This document shows, piece by piece, positions 9,738-17,076 of a stretch of DNA of 46,031 bases. Source of the DNA: a virus; IMG/VR virus record IMGVR_UViG_3300025117_000011, positions 1 to 46,031 of that record, one strand, 5' to 3'. How positions within the stretch are numbered: the first letter of the stretch is position 1; every line of letters starts with the position of its first letter. Made by a program: the position numbers and the translations under genes. The notes below the pieces were generated by a model. The model was not told the DNA's origin and made no database searches. It saw nothing but the letters and a program-made list of their open reading frames with translations.

Positions 9738-11327
9738 ATGAAAAAAACTCTTCTTGCATCGGCGGCAATCGCGGGGCTCATACTCACAGCCACTCCTGAA
9801 ACGACAGCGCAGCTGGGCGCAGAGGGTGTGCCTGTAGTAGAACTCACTTACAACACAACAGTCCGCGATTTAGGTAAAGACGAGCGCGGCGAGAAGAAAT
9901 TGAATGCCTCAGTGAGTATCCGTTCGATGAACTACACGGATGAAAATGGCGAATTCTTCCCCATTGACCTTACACCGCGCATCCAGGGGCAGGAGTACGT
10001 CATTGACAAGGGGCTGTACGATCTCCGTGTGCCGCTTCTGGCTGATGGTGTTTTCTCTTTAACTGCAACTGCGCGGTATGACATAGCAACCAATACTTTC
10101 AGAGACGACCCCCCTCTCACCGTCACGCGCACATTCCCCACTGCCGCTTCCGTCCCTGCTAAAATCACAAGTGAAGGGATACTGTATGAAAACGCCTTCC
10201 CTAGCCTCGGGGCACACCTTCTCATCCGTCAGGAAGCGGAAACCGTAGAATACCTTGTGAAGTGGGATACAAGGCCGCAATGCACGGGGAATATCGCAGT
10301 ACCATTTATCCTCACGCCTGAAGCTGGCATTGCGCCGGTAAAGAAAGGGGGTGGTGCTGTGGGTAAAACAATGGCAGGCGTGGATGAATTCGCATTCAAA
10401 AAAGGGGATTTCCGCATGATACGGACAAAGGAAGGCAGGATATGGGACAGCTATTTGAAGCTGGAACCTATGGCAATCAGGGGAAAGTGGAATGCAGGAG
10501 AACTTTCAGCGGAGAAAGTGATAAACTGTTCGTTCTTCCAAGATGCCGTCTTACCAGTATATGCAGACGACACAGCCGCACTGTATGCGGATAACGTGGG
10601 TGGAATTGATGCGAGTGTTTACTGTGATTCTGAGTTATCGGGATGCACTACGGTGGACACATGGGACGCTGTACATGACGCGATTACAGGGGATTCTGTC
10701 GGTGATGCCGCCACAGACAGAGCAGCACTATTCAGTAGTGCCACTCCCCGTGTATATTTTCTCAGACCATTCTACCACTGGGATATTTTGTCTCTTGGTA
10801 CAATAGATGTCACAGAGGCAAATATTGTTTTGGAGGTATCCGGTTCTTCAGATAATGAGGATAATGATGGTACGGATTATGTCACCATTCTCCAGTCTTT
10901 TGCAGCGAACGATTCCAGCATCATCACAGCAGACTACGACCAATGTGGAGACGCCGTGAATAATCCTACGAAGCTCAGCGATGATCTGGACATTACGGGG
11001 TGGATAGCCGCCGACAGAAAAACATTCACTTTGAACGCGACAGCCTTCACCTATTTGGAAAGTGTCGCAGGGGGGTACGCCAAGTTCTGTCTCCGTGAGG
11101 GACACGACCAGACAGATTCCCCTCTTAATCAGGGTAATACTGGTAATACTGCATATTTCAAATCACAGGCTGCCGCAGGGACGGCTGACGACCCTCTTCT
11201 CAACATTACTTATACGGTGGTAACTGCCCCTGCTGGTGACCCCTCAGGAGAGGGAATACGCAGCGGATTCGGCGGCGGATGGACGAGCCTTCTGCAAAAT
11301 CTGTTCCCAAAAGCATACGCGCTATGA
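9738..11327 (+). CDS. Exported protein with clear Sec signal peptide
   Basis: 529 residues. MKKTLLASAAIAGLILTATP followed by TTAQ is a textbook Sec signal peptide (KK, hydrophobic core, A-Q cleavage). The mature part is beta-rich with paired Cys residues (YCDSELSGC and C/C elsewhere), as expected outside the cytoplasm. It does not look like a capsid or tail family that I recognise. Phages place exported proteins of this type at the host surface (exclusion or receptor masking) or in the lysis programme. It lies directly before the lysis genes and overlaps the next gene by ATGA. Confidence 0.65.
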   Translation: MKKTLLASAAIAGLILTATPETTAQLGAEGVPVVELTYNTTVRDLGKDERGEKKLNASVSIRSMNYTDENGEFFPIDLTPRIQGQEYVIDKGLYDLRVPLLADGVFSLTATARYDIATNTFRDDPPLTVTRTFPTAASVPAKITSEGILYENAFPSLGAHLLIRQEAETVEYLVKWDTRPQCTGNIAVPFILTPEAGIAPVKKGGGAVGKTMAGVDEFAFKKGDFRMIRTKEGRIWDSYLKLEPMAIRGKWNAGELSAEKVINCSFFQDAVLPVYADDTAALYADNVGGIDASVYCDSELSGCTTVDTWDAVHDAITGDSVGDAATDRAALFSSATPRVYFLRPFYHWDILSLGTIDVTEANIVLEVSGSSDNEDNDGTDYVTILQSFAANDSSIITADYDQCGDAVNNPTKLSDDLDITGWIAADRKTFTLNATAFTYLESVAGGYAKFCLREGHDQTDSPLNQGNTGNTAYFKSQAAAGTADDPLLNITYTVVTAPAGDPSGEGIRSGFGGGWTSLLQNLFPKAYAL

Positions 11328-11590
11328 AGGTAACACTGGAAACACTGGCTACGGACATAGGTTATATTAAAGATGGATTCGATGAGTTCAAAAAGTTCAC
11401 GAAAGAGCAGTTTGAAAACGTCATTAACCGACAGGACAAAACTAACGGCAGGGTAAGAGCGTTGGAGAAATTTAGATGGTTTATTGCTGGCGGGATGGCA
11501 GTAATAACAATTCTTGTTATCCCCATTGTGATCAATGTTGTGAGCGATTGGGCTACTTCCCGTTCTCAGGTTTACGCAAGCACCAAATGA
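11324..11590 (+). CDS. XhlA-like membrane protein (lysis block)
   Basis: 88 residues beginning MKVTLETLATDIGYIKDGFD at an ATGA overlap. The layout is a charged helical N-terminal half ending in RVRALEK, one transmembrane segment (WFIAGGMAVITILVIPIVI) and a short tail. This matches XhlA-type membrane-associated lysis accessory proteins. It is followed by a small helical protein, an endolysin and a holin-like gene, so it probably helps position or activate lysis at the membrane. Confidence 0.7.
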   Translation: MKVTLETLATDIGYIKDGFDEFKKFTKEQFENVINRQDKTNGRVRALEKFRWFIAGGMAVITILVIPIVINVVSDWATSRSQVYASTK

Positions 11591-11742
11591 GCACATCCCC
11601 CTACTGCGAAGAACTCAGGCTGGAACTGCTGAAACTTGGAAAGGAAGAGGCGAAGAAACGGGTTCTTGTAGAGTACGACTGTCAAGAGATTTCCGAAGAG
11701 GAACGTGATACCCTTCTTGCCCTGTTGGATGAAAAGTTATGA
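11587..11742 (+). CDS. Small acidic helical protein between lysis genes
   Basis: 51 residues, coupled to the upstream gene by ATGA and overlapping the endolysin start. It is highly charged (LELLKLGKEEAKKR, then EEERDTLLALL), with no membrane segment. No family is recognised. Retention of tight coupling on both sides in the lysis cassette supports it being real. Confidence 0.6.
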   Translation: MSTSPYCEELRLELLKLGKEEAKKRVLVEYDCQEISEEERDTLLALLDEKL

Positions 11743-12226
11743 GGAAAACATTGCGCTTTTAGAAGAATTGCAGCCACATACACATTGGGCAGCAAAGAGG
11801 TGGCTTGACGACTGCTTAAAGAAGAATCGTTTATTTGATGTAATAGATGTTCACAGAACCCAAAAAGAGCAGGATGAGAGATATGCGTTAGGTCGCTGGC
11901 TCCCCGGAAAGAAGGTAACATGGACTCTCAATTCTAAGCATACACAGCGTCTTGCTTGTGATATACTGACAATCAACTGCTCTTACGCACAAGTGGAAGA
12001 AATCGCTATCGGATACGGCATTACACGGCCTCTCGCGGGAGCACCGTATTATGATGAGGGGCACTTTGAGTTTGACCATGTCCCCAGCTTCCCGATCATC
12101 CTCAGCGGCACATACCTTCTCAAAAGCCTGCAACGCCGCCTAGAACGCGTTGGGGTATCTGGAAGGGTATTAGTCCAGAATACTATCAACCGCCTTCTCA
12201 GACGAACCTCGCAAGACCATTCCTAA
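11729..12226 (+). CDS. Endolysin, M15/VanY-like L-Ala-D-Glu or D-Ala-D-Ala peptidase
   Basis: 165 residues from the ATG that overlaps the upstream stop. It carries DVHRTQKEQDERYALGR (the SxR-like region of the family), then SKHTQRLACDI, the H-x6-D zinc-ligand motif, and YYDEGHFEFDH, whose second His completes the site. Length and motif spacing match phage M15 endolysins that cut peptide stems or cross-links of peptidoglycan. It has no signal peptide, so export would need the holin-like protein at 12245. Sure of the family, not of the bond cut. Confidence 0.85.
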   Translation: MKSYEENIALLEELQPHTHWAAKRWLDDCLKKNRLFDVIDVHRTQKEQDERYALGRWLPGKKVTWTLNSKHTQRLACDILTINCSYAQVEEIAIGYGITRPLAGAPYYDEGHFEFDHVPSFPIILSGTYLLKSLQRRLERVGVSGRVLVQNTINRLLRRTSQDHS

Positions 12227-12244
12227 TTTTTACCCAATCTTTCT

Positions 12245-12517
12245 ATGGTAGATGTCCAGTTACCGCCGCAACAGGAGAATATCGTCAAGAAATGGCATGA
12301 TGGTAAAACCACCTATGCGGCCTCGGCAGCGACACTTGTTGTTGTGCTCGGAGGGCTTTTTGGTATCAGTTTCACCGATCAACTCCCCGTGGAAATCGCA
12401 CGGTTCGGAGAGACTATCGAATACATCCTCGTGGGTGTGTTCGCATTGCTGGCGGCTTATGGAAGAGCCAAGGCAATCACTGCTGGTTTCATTGGAAAAA
12501 AGCGCCTCCAGAAGTAG
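12245..12517 (+). CDS. Putative holin (two membrane segments)
   Basis: 90 residues. After a charged N terminus come two hydrophobic segments (about 24-45, YAASAATLVVVLGGLFGISF; about 57-75, IEYILVGVFALLAAYG) and a basic tail. This is the usual topology of small phage holins. It follows the endolysin by 18 bp, and its leader (TTTTTACCCAATCTTTCT) is pyrimidine-rich with no Shine-Dalgarno. It ends the rightward late operon. Confidence 0.7.
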   Translation: MVDVQLPPQQENIVKKWHDGKTTYAASAATLVVVLGGLFGISFTDQLPVEIARFGETIEYILVGVFALLAAYGRAKAITAGFIGKKRLQK

Positions 12518-12548
12518 GGTAGTCCTGCTTCTCATCCTCTGCGAGTTT

Positions 12549-12572
12549 GCCTATCTCATCCTTGAGATGGGC
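12549..12572. terminator. Hairpin between convergent operons
   Basis: GCCTATCTCA and TGAGATGGGC flank a 4-base loop; a second small hairpin (GGGC-AGAT-GCCC) follows at 12569-12580. There is no T-tract, but the site separates the end of the rightward late genes from the end of the leftward operon and would form in either transcript. Confidence 0.45.
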
Positions 12573-12807
12573 AGATGCCCGTATTGCCTCGGTTAAAATG
12601 GGCGACAGTATCTAAATGTGCCTGAGCGTACTCAGTGTCTCTCACTCCTGAGAGGGCATCCCCCACCGTACAATGTCGCATGAAGAATTTTCTCAGGAAC
12701 TCTTCGTCTTGCAGGGGCTCTATTTGTGGAAAAATCTGTCTCATTGGAAGGTTGAGGAAGAATACAAAAGCCACGAGAGGAAGGACAATAAGAGCAGATA
12801 GGAACAT
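12556..12807 (-). CDS. Small membrane-anchored protein, overlaps 12741-12932 in another frame
   Basis: 83 residues. The N terminus MFLSALIVLPLVAFVFFL is a transmembrane or signal segment; the rest (LQDEEFLRKFFMRHC and onward) is polar and looks coding. The start lies inside the preceding gene in a different frame and is preceded by a pyrimidine-rich CTCTTCCACATCCTCCTCCT. A nested pair of membrane genes recalls spanin gene pairs, but no lipobox is seen. Function unknown. Confidence 0.5.
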   Translation of the reverse strand: MFLSALIVLPLVAFVFFLNLPMRQIFPQIEPLQDEEFLRKFFMRHCTVGDALSGVRDTEYAQAHLDTVAHFNRGNTGICPSQG

Positions 12808-12932
12808 AGGAGGAGGATGTGGAAGAGAATATCTAAACGCTTGATCTTTTTATGCCGGAGATATGAAACCCATTCATCGGAACGCTTGCAGCGTGAAGTG
12901 CCGTTGTGGAAGGGATTTTTAAGCGAGGGCAT
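12741..12932 (-). CDS. Small basic protein with C-terminal membrane segment
   Basis: 63 residues. A basic N-terminal half (GTSRCKRSDEW, LRHKKIKR) is followed by one long hydrophobic stretch (LFHILLLCSYLLLLSFLSWL). Its ATG is one base after the methyltransferase stop, which supports the start. Its 3' part overlaps 12556-12807 by 67 bp. Confidence 0.5.
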   Translation of the reverse strand: MPSLKNPFHNGTSRCKRSDEWVSYLRHKKIKRLDILFHILLLCSYLLLLSFLSWLLYSSSTFQ

Positions 12933-12933
12933 A

Positions 12934-13584
12934 TTAAGTGAATAATGGTTGCTGGGCACTCTCAATTCTCTGCTTTGCTATCTCGAAATAGTCTCTGTCG
13001 AGTTCCATGCCAATGAAGTTTCTTCCTGTTTGAACACAGGCGACTCCTGTGGTGCCAGAACCCATGAAGGGATCGAGGATTGTTTCGCCAGTTCTTGTCG
13101 TTCTATCAACAATCCACTTCATAACACTTGTTGGTTTACAGCACGGATGCAGCTTTTTTACATCTACATCATTGAGTTCTTGAAAATATGTATCAGGAAA
13201 ACTACCTTTGCAATCAACAAGTCGTGGGTCTTTTCCGTAAACAATTATCGGTTGCCAACAACTAAACCCCCATGGCGACCTCCCGGCACCTGCTTTATTC
13301 ACCCACGCCATTGTCCATGTTGGTTGTGGGTAGAGATGCATATTTCCTACACCAGAAGTTATCACGACACGATCCGCAATCCTCAAACATTCTGGTATAA
13401 ATAAAGCAATGAGGTTTTTAAGATTTTCTTTTGTATCATCATAGCTATTGTAGTTATTTTTATCTGTTACAGAATCACCTAAACCATACGGCGGATCAGT
13501 AATCACACAATCCACACTCCCATCCGCAATCTCTTTCATTGCAAGGAGGCAGTCGCCGAGAATAAGTTTGCAATTATTCTCCAT
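12934..13584 (-). CDS. DNA methyltransferase (DPPY type, N4-C or N6-A)
   Basis: 216 residues from MENNCKLILGDC; the ATG overlaps the stop of the upstream gene. A longer form starting at 13608 is possible. Motif IV is DPPYG near residue 31, and motif I (DPFMGSGTT) lies near the C terminus followed by ELDRDYFEIA, the order of beta-class methyltransferases. No partner nuclease is adjacent, so it is probably an orphan that marks phage DNA against host restriction. It is the penultimate part of the leftward operon from promoter 17028. Confidence 0.88.
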   Translation of the reverse strand: MENNCKLILGDCLLAMKEIADGSVDCVITDPPYGLGDSVTDKNNYNSYDDTKENLKNLIALFIPECLRIADRVVITSGVGNMHLYPQPTWTMAWVNKAGAGRSPWGFSCWQPIIVYGKDPRLVDCKGSFPDTYFQELNDVDVKKLHPCCKPTSVMKWIVDRTTRTGETILDPFMGSGTTGVACVQTGRNFIGMELDRDYFEIAKQRIESAQQPLFT

Positions 13585-13846
13585 AAGCGTTCTGTTTATC
13601 TTCATCATTCAGTTCTCGCCTCCTGCGCCCCGCAGAATCAAACTCGTACATTGTGTCTATCAGTTCATTTTGTTTCACTTCGCTCAATACTGAGAACCAC
13701 GGGCCGATTCTCCTTTTCAAAAACAATCTTGCGAACAAGTGATTATTCTCTCTCGCAACCGGGAATATCCTCAGTATTTCTTCCACCTCTTTCTTCACGG
13801 GGAGATTGCTTCTCTCTGAGCCGAAGATGTTAGTTTGCTTGTTCAT
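13574..13846 (-). CDS. Hypothetical helical protein
   Basis: 90 residues from MNKQTNIFGSERSN, whose ATG overlaps the upstream stop. It is charged and helical (VEEILRIFPVAREN, then LFARLFLKRRIG). No family is recognised. It overlaps the methyltransferase start, which suggests translational coupling. Confidence 0.6.
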   Translation of the reverse strand: MNKQTNIFGSERSNLPVKKEVEEILRIFPVARENNHLFARLFLKRRIGPWFSVLSEVKQNELIDTMYEFDSAGRRRRELNDEDKQNAYGE

Positions 13847-14033
13847 CGTATTCAGGGATATTTTCATGGAACCATTTAGCCCAACAATTTATGCAATAAT
13901 CACCGTCGTATTTCGTATTTTTGAATTGTATTCCGCCATCTCCTCTTACCGCTCCGCAGACAGGACATTTCCATATCTTGCGGTCAAAGTCCTTGCAGAT
14001 AATCTGATTCGGTTCTAGAAATTTCTTTCTCAT
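13830..14033 (-). CDS. Small zinc-ribbon protein
   Basis: 67 residues with CPVCG and, after about 20 residues, CINC, giving a four-Cys zinc site. The rest is polar with several Trp. The ATG lies two bases after the upstream TAA. One of several small zinc-ribbon genes in the leftward operons; probably a nucleic-acid- or protein-binding accessory factor. Confidence 0.65.
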   Translation of the reverse strand: MRKKFLEPNQIICKDFDRKIWKCPVCGAVRGDGGIQFKNTKYDGDYCINCWAKWFHENIPEYDEQAN

Positions 14034-14036
14034 ATT

Positions 14037-14285
14037 TTAATTGGGTAAAGATAACATTTTCTCTCTATGCGCTTTTAAGAACAATTTTCTTGCCTCCTTG
14101 TTCCTCCTTTCCATCCATATTTTACGATCACAGTTCTCGCATGTGAGATTGCCCATTTCTACCGGAGCCTTCCCGCATATGAAGCACTGAATACCTTTCT
14201 CCCTGCACCACACTATGAGGTTTCTGGTATAGGGGGGGCGGCCAGCTTTCCGCGTTACTGCCGATGGACTAGGGGGGCTGGTCAC
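14037..14285 (-). CDS. Small zinc-finger protein, GTG start
   Basis: 82 residues. The GTG start overlaps the upstream stop as GTGA. It has CFICG and CENC about 15 residues apart followed by a basic helix (RRNKEARKLFLKAHREK). It resembles the front half of HNH-type proteins without the His-Asn core. Likely nucleic-acid binding; function unknown. Confidence 0.6.
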   Translation of the reverse strand: MTSPPSPSAVTRKAGRPPYTRNLIVWCREKGIQCFICGKAPVEMGNLTCENCDRKIWMERRNKEARKLFLKAHREKMLSLPN

Positions 14286-14467
14286 GGATGAAGGCGAAGT
14301 ATCGTTAGTTCTTTCTCATTGAGATTTAAGTACCGTATCATGTCCCAGACATCACAACACGATGGGAGGATGAATGTCTCTGAGACTTCCACGATGAAGC
14401 CATTTTTTGTTTCCGTTGCTGTAAGGTGTTTGCTCATGCCATCATGGGGAAAGAAGATAAGAACCAT
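14282..14467 (-). CDS. Hypothetical small protein
   Basis: 61 residues, or 51 from an internal ATG (MSKHLTATETK). It has alternating strands (GFIVEVSETFILP) and no recognised motif. Its end overlaps the next gene by GTGA. A 31-bp gap separates it from the HNH gene upstream. Confidence 0.5.
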   Translation of the reverse strand: MVLIFFPHDGMSKHLTATETKNGFIVEVSETFILPSCCDVWDMIRYLNLNEKELTILRLHP

Positions 14468-14498
14468 TCATGCTTGTACTCAAGGAACGAAGCGTCGT

Positions 14499-14855
14499 TC
14501 ATCGCATGAATTCGTAAGGATTTTTCCGTGTCGGGGCGTTCGACACGTTGCATCGCTTGCAGGAGGGAATACCGTTCATAACGTCGAACTCAAGGTCTTT
14601 CCTGCTGCCGACGGTGTAGGGGAAATGGTCGCCGCAGGTTTCATTCCACGGGAACGGTTCTTCGCAGTGGAAGCAAACGACCATCCCTCCATTTTCACCA
14701 CCTTTCTGCCGGATGATGTCGTGCCACCTCTTGCGGAGGCGGTCTCGCTGGCTGTCCGTGAGCATCGGGCGGCAGGTATCGCAGACGAGGGAAGTGCCGG
14801 ATTCCACTCCGCAGACTTCGCAGTGCTCTAGCCTAGCTCGGATGAATTCACACAT
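14499..14855 (-). CDS. HNH-type nuclease-like protein
   Basis: 118 residues from MCEFIRARLEHC. It has two zinc pairs at the N terminus (CEVC, CDTC), then CFHCEEPF with CGDHFPY, followed by C-K-R-C-N-V-S-N. The C-x2-C, D-H, C-x2-C and Asn spacing matches phage HNH endonucleases, which often assist packaging or act as homing nucleases. The start overlaps the upstream gene (ATGTGTGA). Confidence 0.7.
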   Translation of the reverse strand: MCEFIRARLEHCEVCGVESGTSLVCDTCRPMLTDSQRDRLRKRWHDIIRQKGGENGGMVVCFHCEEPFPWNETCGDHFPYTVGSRKDLEFDVMNGIPSCKRCNVSNAPTRKNPYEFMR

Positions 14856-15132
14856 CGCGGATGCAGGAGCGGAGGTCACGCTTGTACTCAGGATTCGCTT
14901 TGAACTCTTCGACCTGCCGGACACCGTTCTGCGTCATGTAAGCTATCAGTTCGGCCTTGTCGAGTGCGTGTTCTTCGGAGGAGTCGGGGATGCCTTCAAG
15001 CATTGCGTCCATAAAGACTTGCAGGGCTTGGTACTCTGAACTCTCCATGACTGCTTTTCGACGTGCTTGCTCTTCCTGCACGGCTACGGAGGTTGCACGG
15101 TAGTCTGCCAAGATGGATTCGATGGGTCGCAT
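14848..15132 (-). CDS. Hypothetical helical protein
   Basis: 94 residues from MRPIESILADYR, chosen because the C-rich leader CCCCTCCCCCACTCAGATC runs from the upstream TAA straight to this ATG. The protein is helical and acidic with no recognised domain. Confidence 0.55.
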   Translation of the reverse strand: MRPIESILADYRATSVAVQEEQARRKAVMESSEYQALQVFMDAMLEGIPDSSEEHALDKAELIAYMTQNGVRQVEEFKANPEYKRDLRSCIRDV

Positions 15133-15151
15133 GATCTGAGTGGGGGAGGGG

Positions 15152-15319
15152 TTAGGCAGCTTCAAGTTGCTCGGCTTCTTTCATCATCTGTTCAGCCTTG
15201 GCCCGAAGTTCTTGGGCTTTGGGCTTCTTATCATCCATTCCGGTTTCCTTGAGGATGCCGTAGCGCAGCTTCCCGCCTTCCATGCGTCCGCAGGTAATCG
15301 AGGCTTCCGATATACTCAT
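15152..15319 (-). CDS. Small protein overlapping 15231-15362 in another frame
   Basis: 55 residues (MSISEASITCGRMEGGKLRY, later KKPKAQELRAKAEQMM, ending EAEQLEAA). The C-terminal half is a clear charged helix, so at least this frame is coding from about 15275 leftward. An internal ATG at 15283 would give 43 residues. It overlaps the upstream small gene by 89 bp. Confidence 0.5.
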   Translation of the reverse strand: MSISEASITCGRMEGGKLRYGILKETGMDDKKPKAQELRAKAEQMMKEAEQLEAA

Positions 15320-15362
15320 TGTTTTCGTTCAGGTCAGCTTTCGTTATGCGATAGACCTTCAT
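15231..15362 (-). CDS. Small protein beginning MKVYRITKADLNEN
   Basis: 43 residues. The first ~22 residues look coding (MKVYRITKADLN, then YIGSL); the Arg-rich tail (HGRREAALRHPQ) looks like out-of-frame reading. The leader CTTTCCCCACCACCGT is the C-rich type used throughout the operon. Either two overlapping genes exist here or a frameshift joins this start to the frame of 15152-15319. Confidence 0.45.
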   Translation of the reverse strand: MKVYRITKADLNENNEYIGSLDYLRTHGRREAALRHPQGNRNG

Positions 15363-15417
15363 ACGGTGGTGGGGAAAGAAATAACCACGCAACGGCTCGG
15401 CAGAGTCGCTGCTGTGC

Positions 15418-15519
15418 TTACTTCGCTTCGGCTATCAATTCATCGCGCATCTCCTGAACAATATGCTCCAGTTTCTCAATGTTACTGATGAATCTTTCGA
15501 TGCGTTCTAATGTGGTCAT
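15418..15519 (-). CDS. 33-residue helical microprotein
   Basis: MTTLERIERFISNIEKLEHI and onward to EAK: a single amphipathic helix. The ATG is reached directly from the upstream TAA through TCCCCCCACCTCCC, one of the clearest C-rich leaders, which is the main evidence that it is translated. Confidence 0.55.
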   Translation of the reverse strand: MTTLERIERFISNIEKLEHIVQEMRDELIAEAK

Positions 15520-15533
15520 GGGAGGTGGGGGGA

Positions 15534-15899
15534 TTAAACAGAAAGTGAATCCAATTCTTTTGAAAGGGCTTTTTCGCCATCATTTTTGAATCGAATAACA
15601 TTAACATTTTTCCCAAAAATGTCTCGTTCCTGCGCGTACATGGTGACAGTCTTGCCAATCCAGTCGTCGGTGTTATCCCCAAACATCTCTTTTAGGTCTG
15701 TTGCGCGCTCTTTCCCGAGAACAACGCCACGATCTTTGCCCTCGAAGTAAACTATCAGTGTGGGCACTTCTTTCTTCTCTTTGATCTTGTAAATCTTCTC
15801 TTTCTTGACTGTTTTAATCTTAAGTTCGAGAGTGTGCCCGGCTACGTCTTCGCCTCGCAGGAATCTGCCGGGGTATTCTTTGATAATAGAAAATCCCAT
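15534..15899 (-). CDS. Conserved phage protein, OB-fold-like
   Basis: 121 residues from MGFSIIKEYPGRFLRGEDV; this start is preceded by CCCTTTCCTAAT, and the upstream extension is low-complexity. It contains LIVYFEGKDRGVVLGKERA, then DDWIGKTVTMYAQ and NVNVIRFK. That strand pattern and W-I-G-K-x-V motif recur in small phage proteins next to recombination nucleases and may bind single-stranded DNA. It directly follows the PD-(D/E)XK nuclease. Confidence 0.6.
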   Translation of the reverse strand: MGFSIIKEYPGRFLRGEDVAGHTLELKIKTVKKEKIYKIKEKKEVPTLIVYFEGKDRGVVLGKERATDLKEMFGDNTDDWIGKTVTMYAQERDIFGKNVNVIRFKNDGEKALSKELDSLSV

Positions 15900-15900
15900 A

Positions 15901-16656
15901 TTAGGAAAGGGAAAGGGTAATGGAAGCAGGATAATCCTTTTGAAACATTTTGGTTGTTCCCGTCTCTTTCTTCCATGTCTTTTGTGTCGATAGGAAAAGG
16001 TCGAACTGGTCTTCATACTCTGTGAGTTTCCAGCCTGCCTTGTTCTTCTTATAGCCGACCTGAAGGATAGCGAGTCGCTGCGGTTTCAGTTCTTCGGGAA
16101 GAGCGTGAGCGTAAGCGGCAAGCTGCAATTCGTAGGGCGTGAAGATTTCGCCTTGGCGAGTCTTGAAGTCGATGAGCCAGCGTTCGCCGTCAATCATACA
16201 AACAAAGTCCACAGTTCCGGCGTAGCGGTGCTCGTTATTAAAAACGGCGGTTTCGTTAATGAGCATTTGAGGCTTCGTTTGTTTGTGCCAGTCACAAAAG
16301 GAAAGGATGGCCTCCCATTCGTCAGCGGTGAGGTCTTCGGGTGTTCCGTCGTCGCCATTGGCGAAAGTCTCGTCCATTCGTACTTCGTTGCCGAGCAGTA
16401 GAGACTCGATAGCATGATGAACCTTTGTGCCTTTGTTGCCTGCCTTCTTCATGATCGAGTCGGCATTGTCCCATCCCTTGTCAGCAAGCCATCGGTAGTA
16501 TCCTAATCCTTTCGGATAGTAGTCCGTAATCCAAGTGACGGAAGGGTACTCGGTCATTGTGCCGTCTTCGGCGGTCTTGATGTACCAGCGTTCATCGGGG
16601 CAAGTAATGCGGACGATTTTGCCGTCTTTCGAGAGCGTGCGGATTTCCTTTTGCAT
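15901..16656 (-). CDS. PD-(D/E)XK nuclease (RecB/Cas4-like phage exonuclease)
   Basis: 251 residues from MQKEIRTLSKDG, the ATG abutting the leader CCCTTCCCCTCTCCCCC. Motifs are GTKVHHAIE (about residue 82), YAGTVDFVCMID (catalytic Asp), WLIDFKTR (D-x-K core) and YELQLAAYAHA (Q-x3-Y). This is the set found in PDDEXK_1-type exonucleases used in phage recombination or end processing. Its neighbour (15534-15899) is a candidate DNA-binding partner. Confidence 0.85.
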   Translation of the reverse strand: MQKEIRTLSKDGKIVRITCPDERWYIKTAEDGTMTEYPSVTWITDYYPKGLGYYRWLADKGWDNADSIMKKAGNKGTKVHHAIESLLLGNEVRMDETFANGDDGTPEDLTADEWEAILSFCDWHKQTKPQMLINETAVFNNEHRYAGTVDFVCMIDGERWLIDFKTRQGEIFTPYELQLAAYAHALPEELKPQRLAILQVGYKKNKAGWKLTEYEDQFDLFLSTQKTWKKETGTTKMFQKDYPASITLSLS

Positions 16657-16697
16657 GGGGGAGAGGGGAAGGGAATTTTGAGCTAGGCGGGAGAATC

Positions 16698-16853
16698 TTA
16701 TCGCCATTGTTCGCGGGTGAGACGAGCTTGATTGCAGAGGTCGCACTGGCAGTCTTGTTGCTTGCTGTGGCTGTCAAGCACCATGTTGCAGAATTCAAAC
16801 ACTTGCGTGGCGAGTAGATCCACAGTGTCGTTGAGATCATTGATTGTTGACAT
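16698..16853 (-). CDS. 51-residue protein with Cys cluster
   Basis: MSTINDLNDTVDLLATQ, ending in QQDCQCDLCNQARLTREQ. Cys-x-Cys and C-x2-C suggest a small metal site. The leader is TTTCCCCCTCTCCCC against the ATG. No family recognised. Confidence 0.6.
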   Translation of the reverse strand: MSTINDLNDTVDLLATQVFEFCNMVLDSHSKQQDCQCDLCNQARLTREQWR

Positions 16854-16868
16854 GGGGAGAGGGGGAAA

Positions 16869-17009
16869 TTAAGAAGCTCTATGAGTTCTCCAATACACGT
16901 CACCCATGAACTGACGCTGTTCAGGAGTCATGCTGGCTACTTCTGCTACCTTGTCCATGTACTCTTCCTGAGCCTGTGCGAACTCTGCGTCTATGAGTGC
17001 TTCCTGCAT
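16869..17009 (-). CDS. 46-residue acidic protein, first gene of operon P1
   Basis: MQEALIDAEFAQAQEEYMDK and onward, helical and acidic. It is the first reading frame after the promoter at 17033-17061 and runs to 15 bp before the next start. No family recognised. Confidence 0.55.
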   Translation of the reverse strand: MQEALIDAEFAQAQEEYMDKVAEVASMTPEQRQFMGDVYWRTHRAS

Positions 17010-17027
17010 AGGTGAATTGGTAAACTA

Positions 17028-17061
17028 GCTACAGTGTAGCGAACATGAAACAGGAACACAA
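17028..17061 (-). promoter_or_regulatory. Leftward promoter P1 with palindromic operator
   Basis: On the - strand TTGTGT, 17 bp, TACACT. The -10 lies inside the palindrome GCTACAGTGTAGC (17028-17040, one central base). Related palindromes cover the -10 of P2 (20149) and P3 (27530). It drives the 17009 to 12556 operon. Confidence 0.75.
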
Positions 17062-17076
17062 CAAAGAAACCTTGAT

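Noticed and set aside
12635-12844. 69-residue rightward frame opposite the membrane genes
   Set aside because: Arg/Gly-rich mirror of the leftward frames, no leader, no context on the + strand after the holin.
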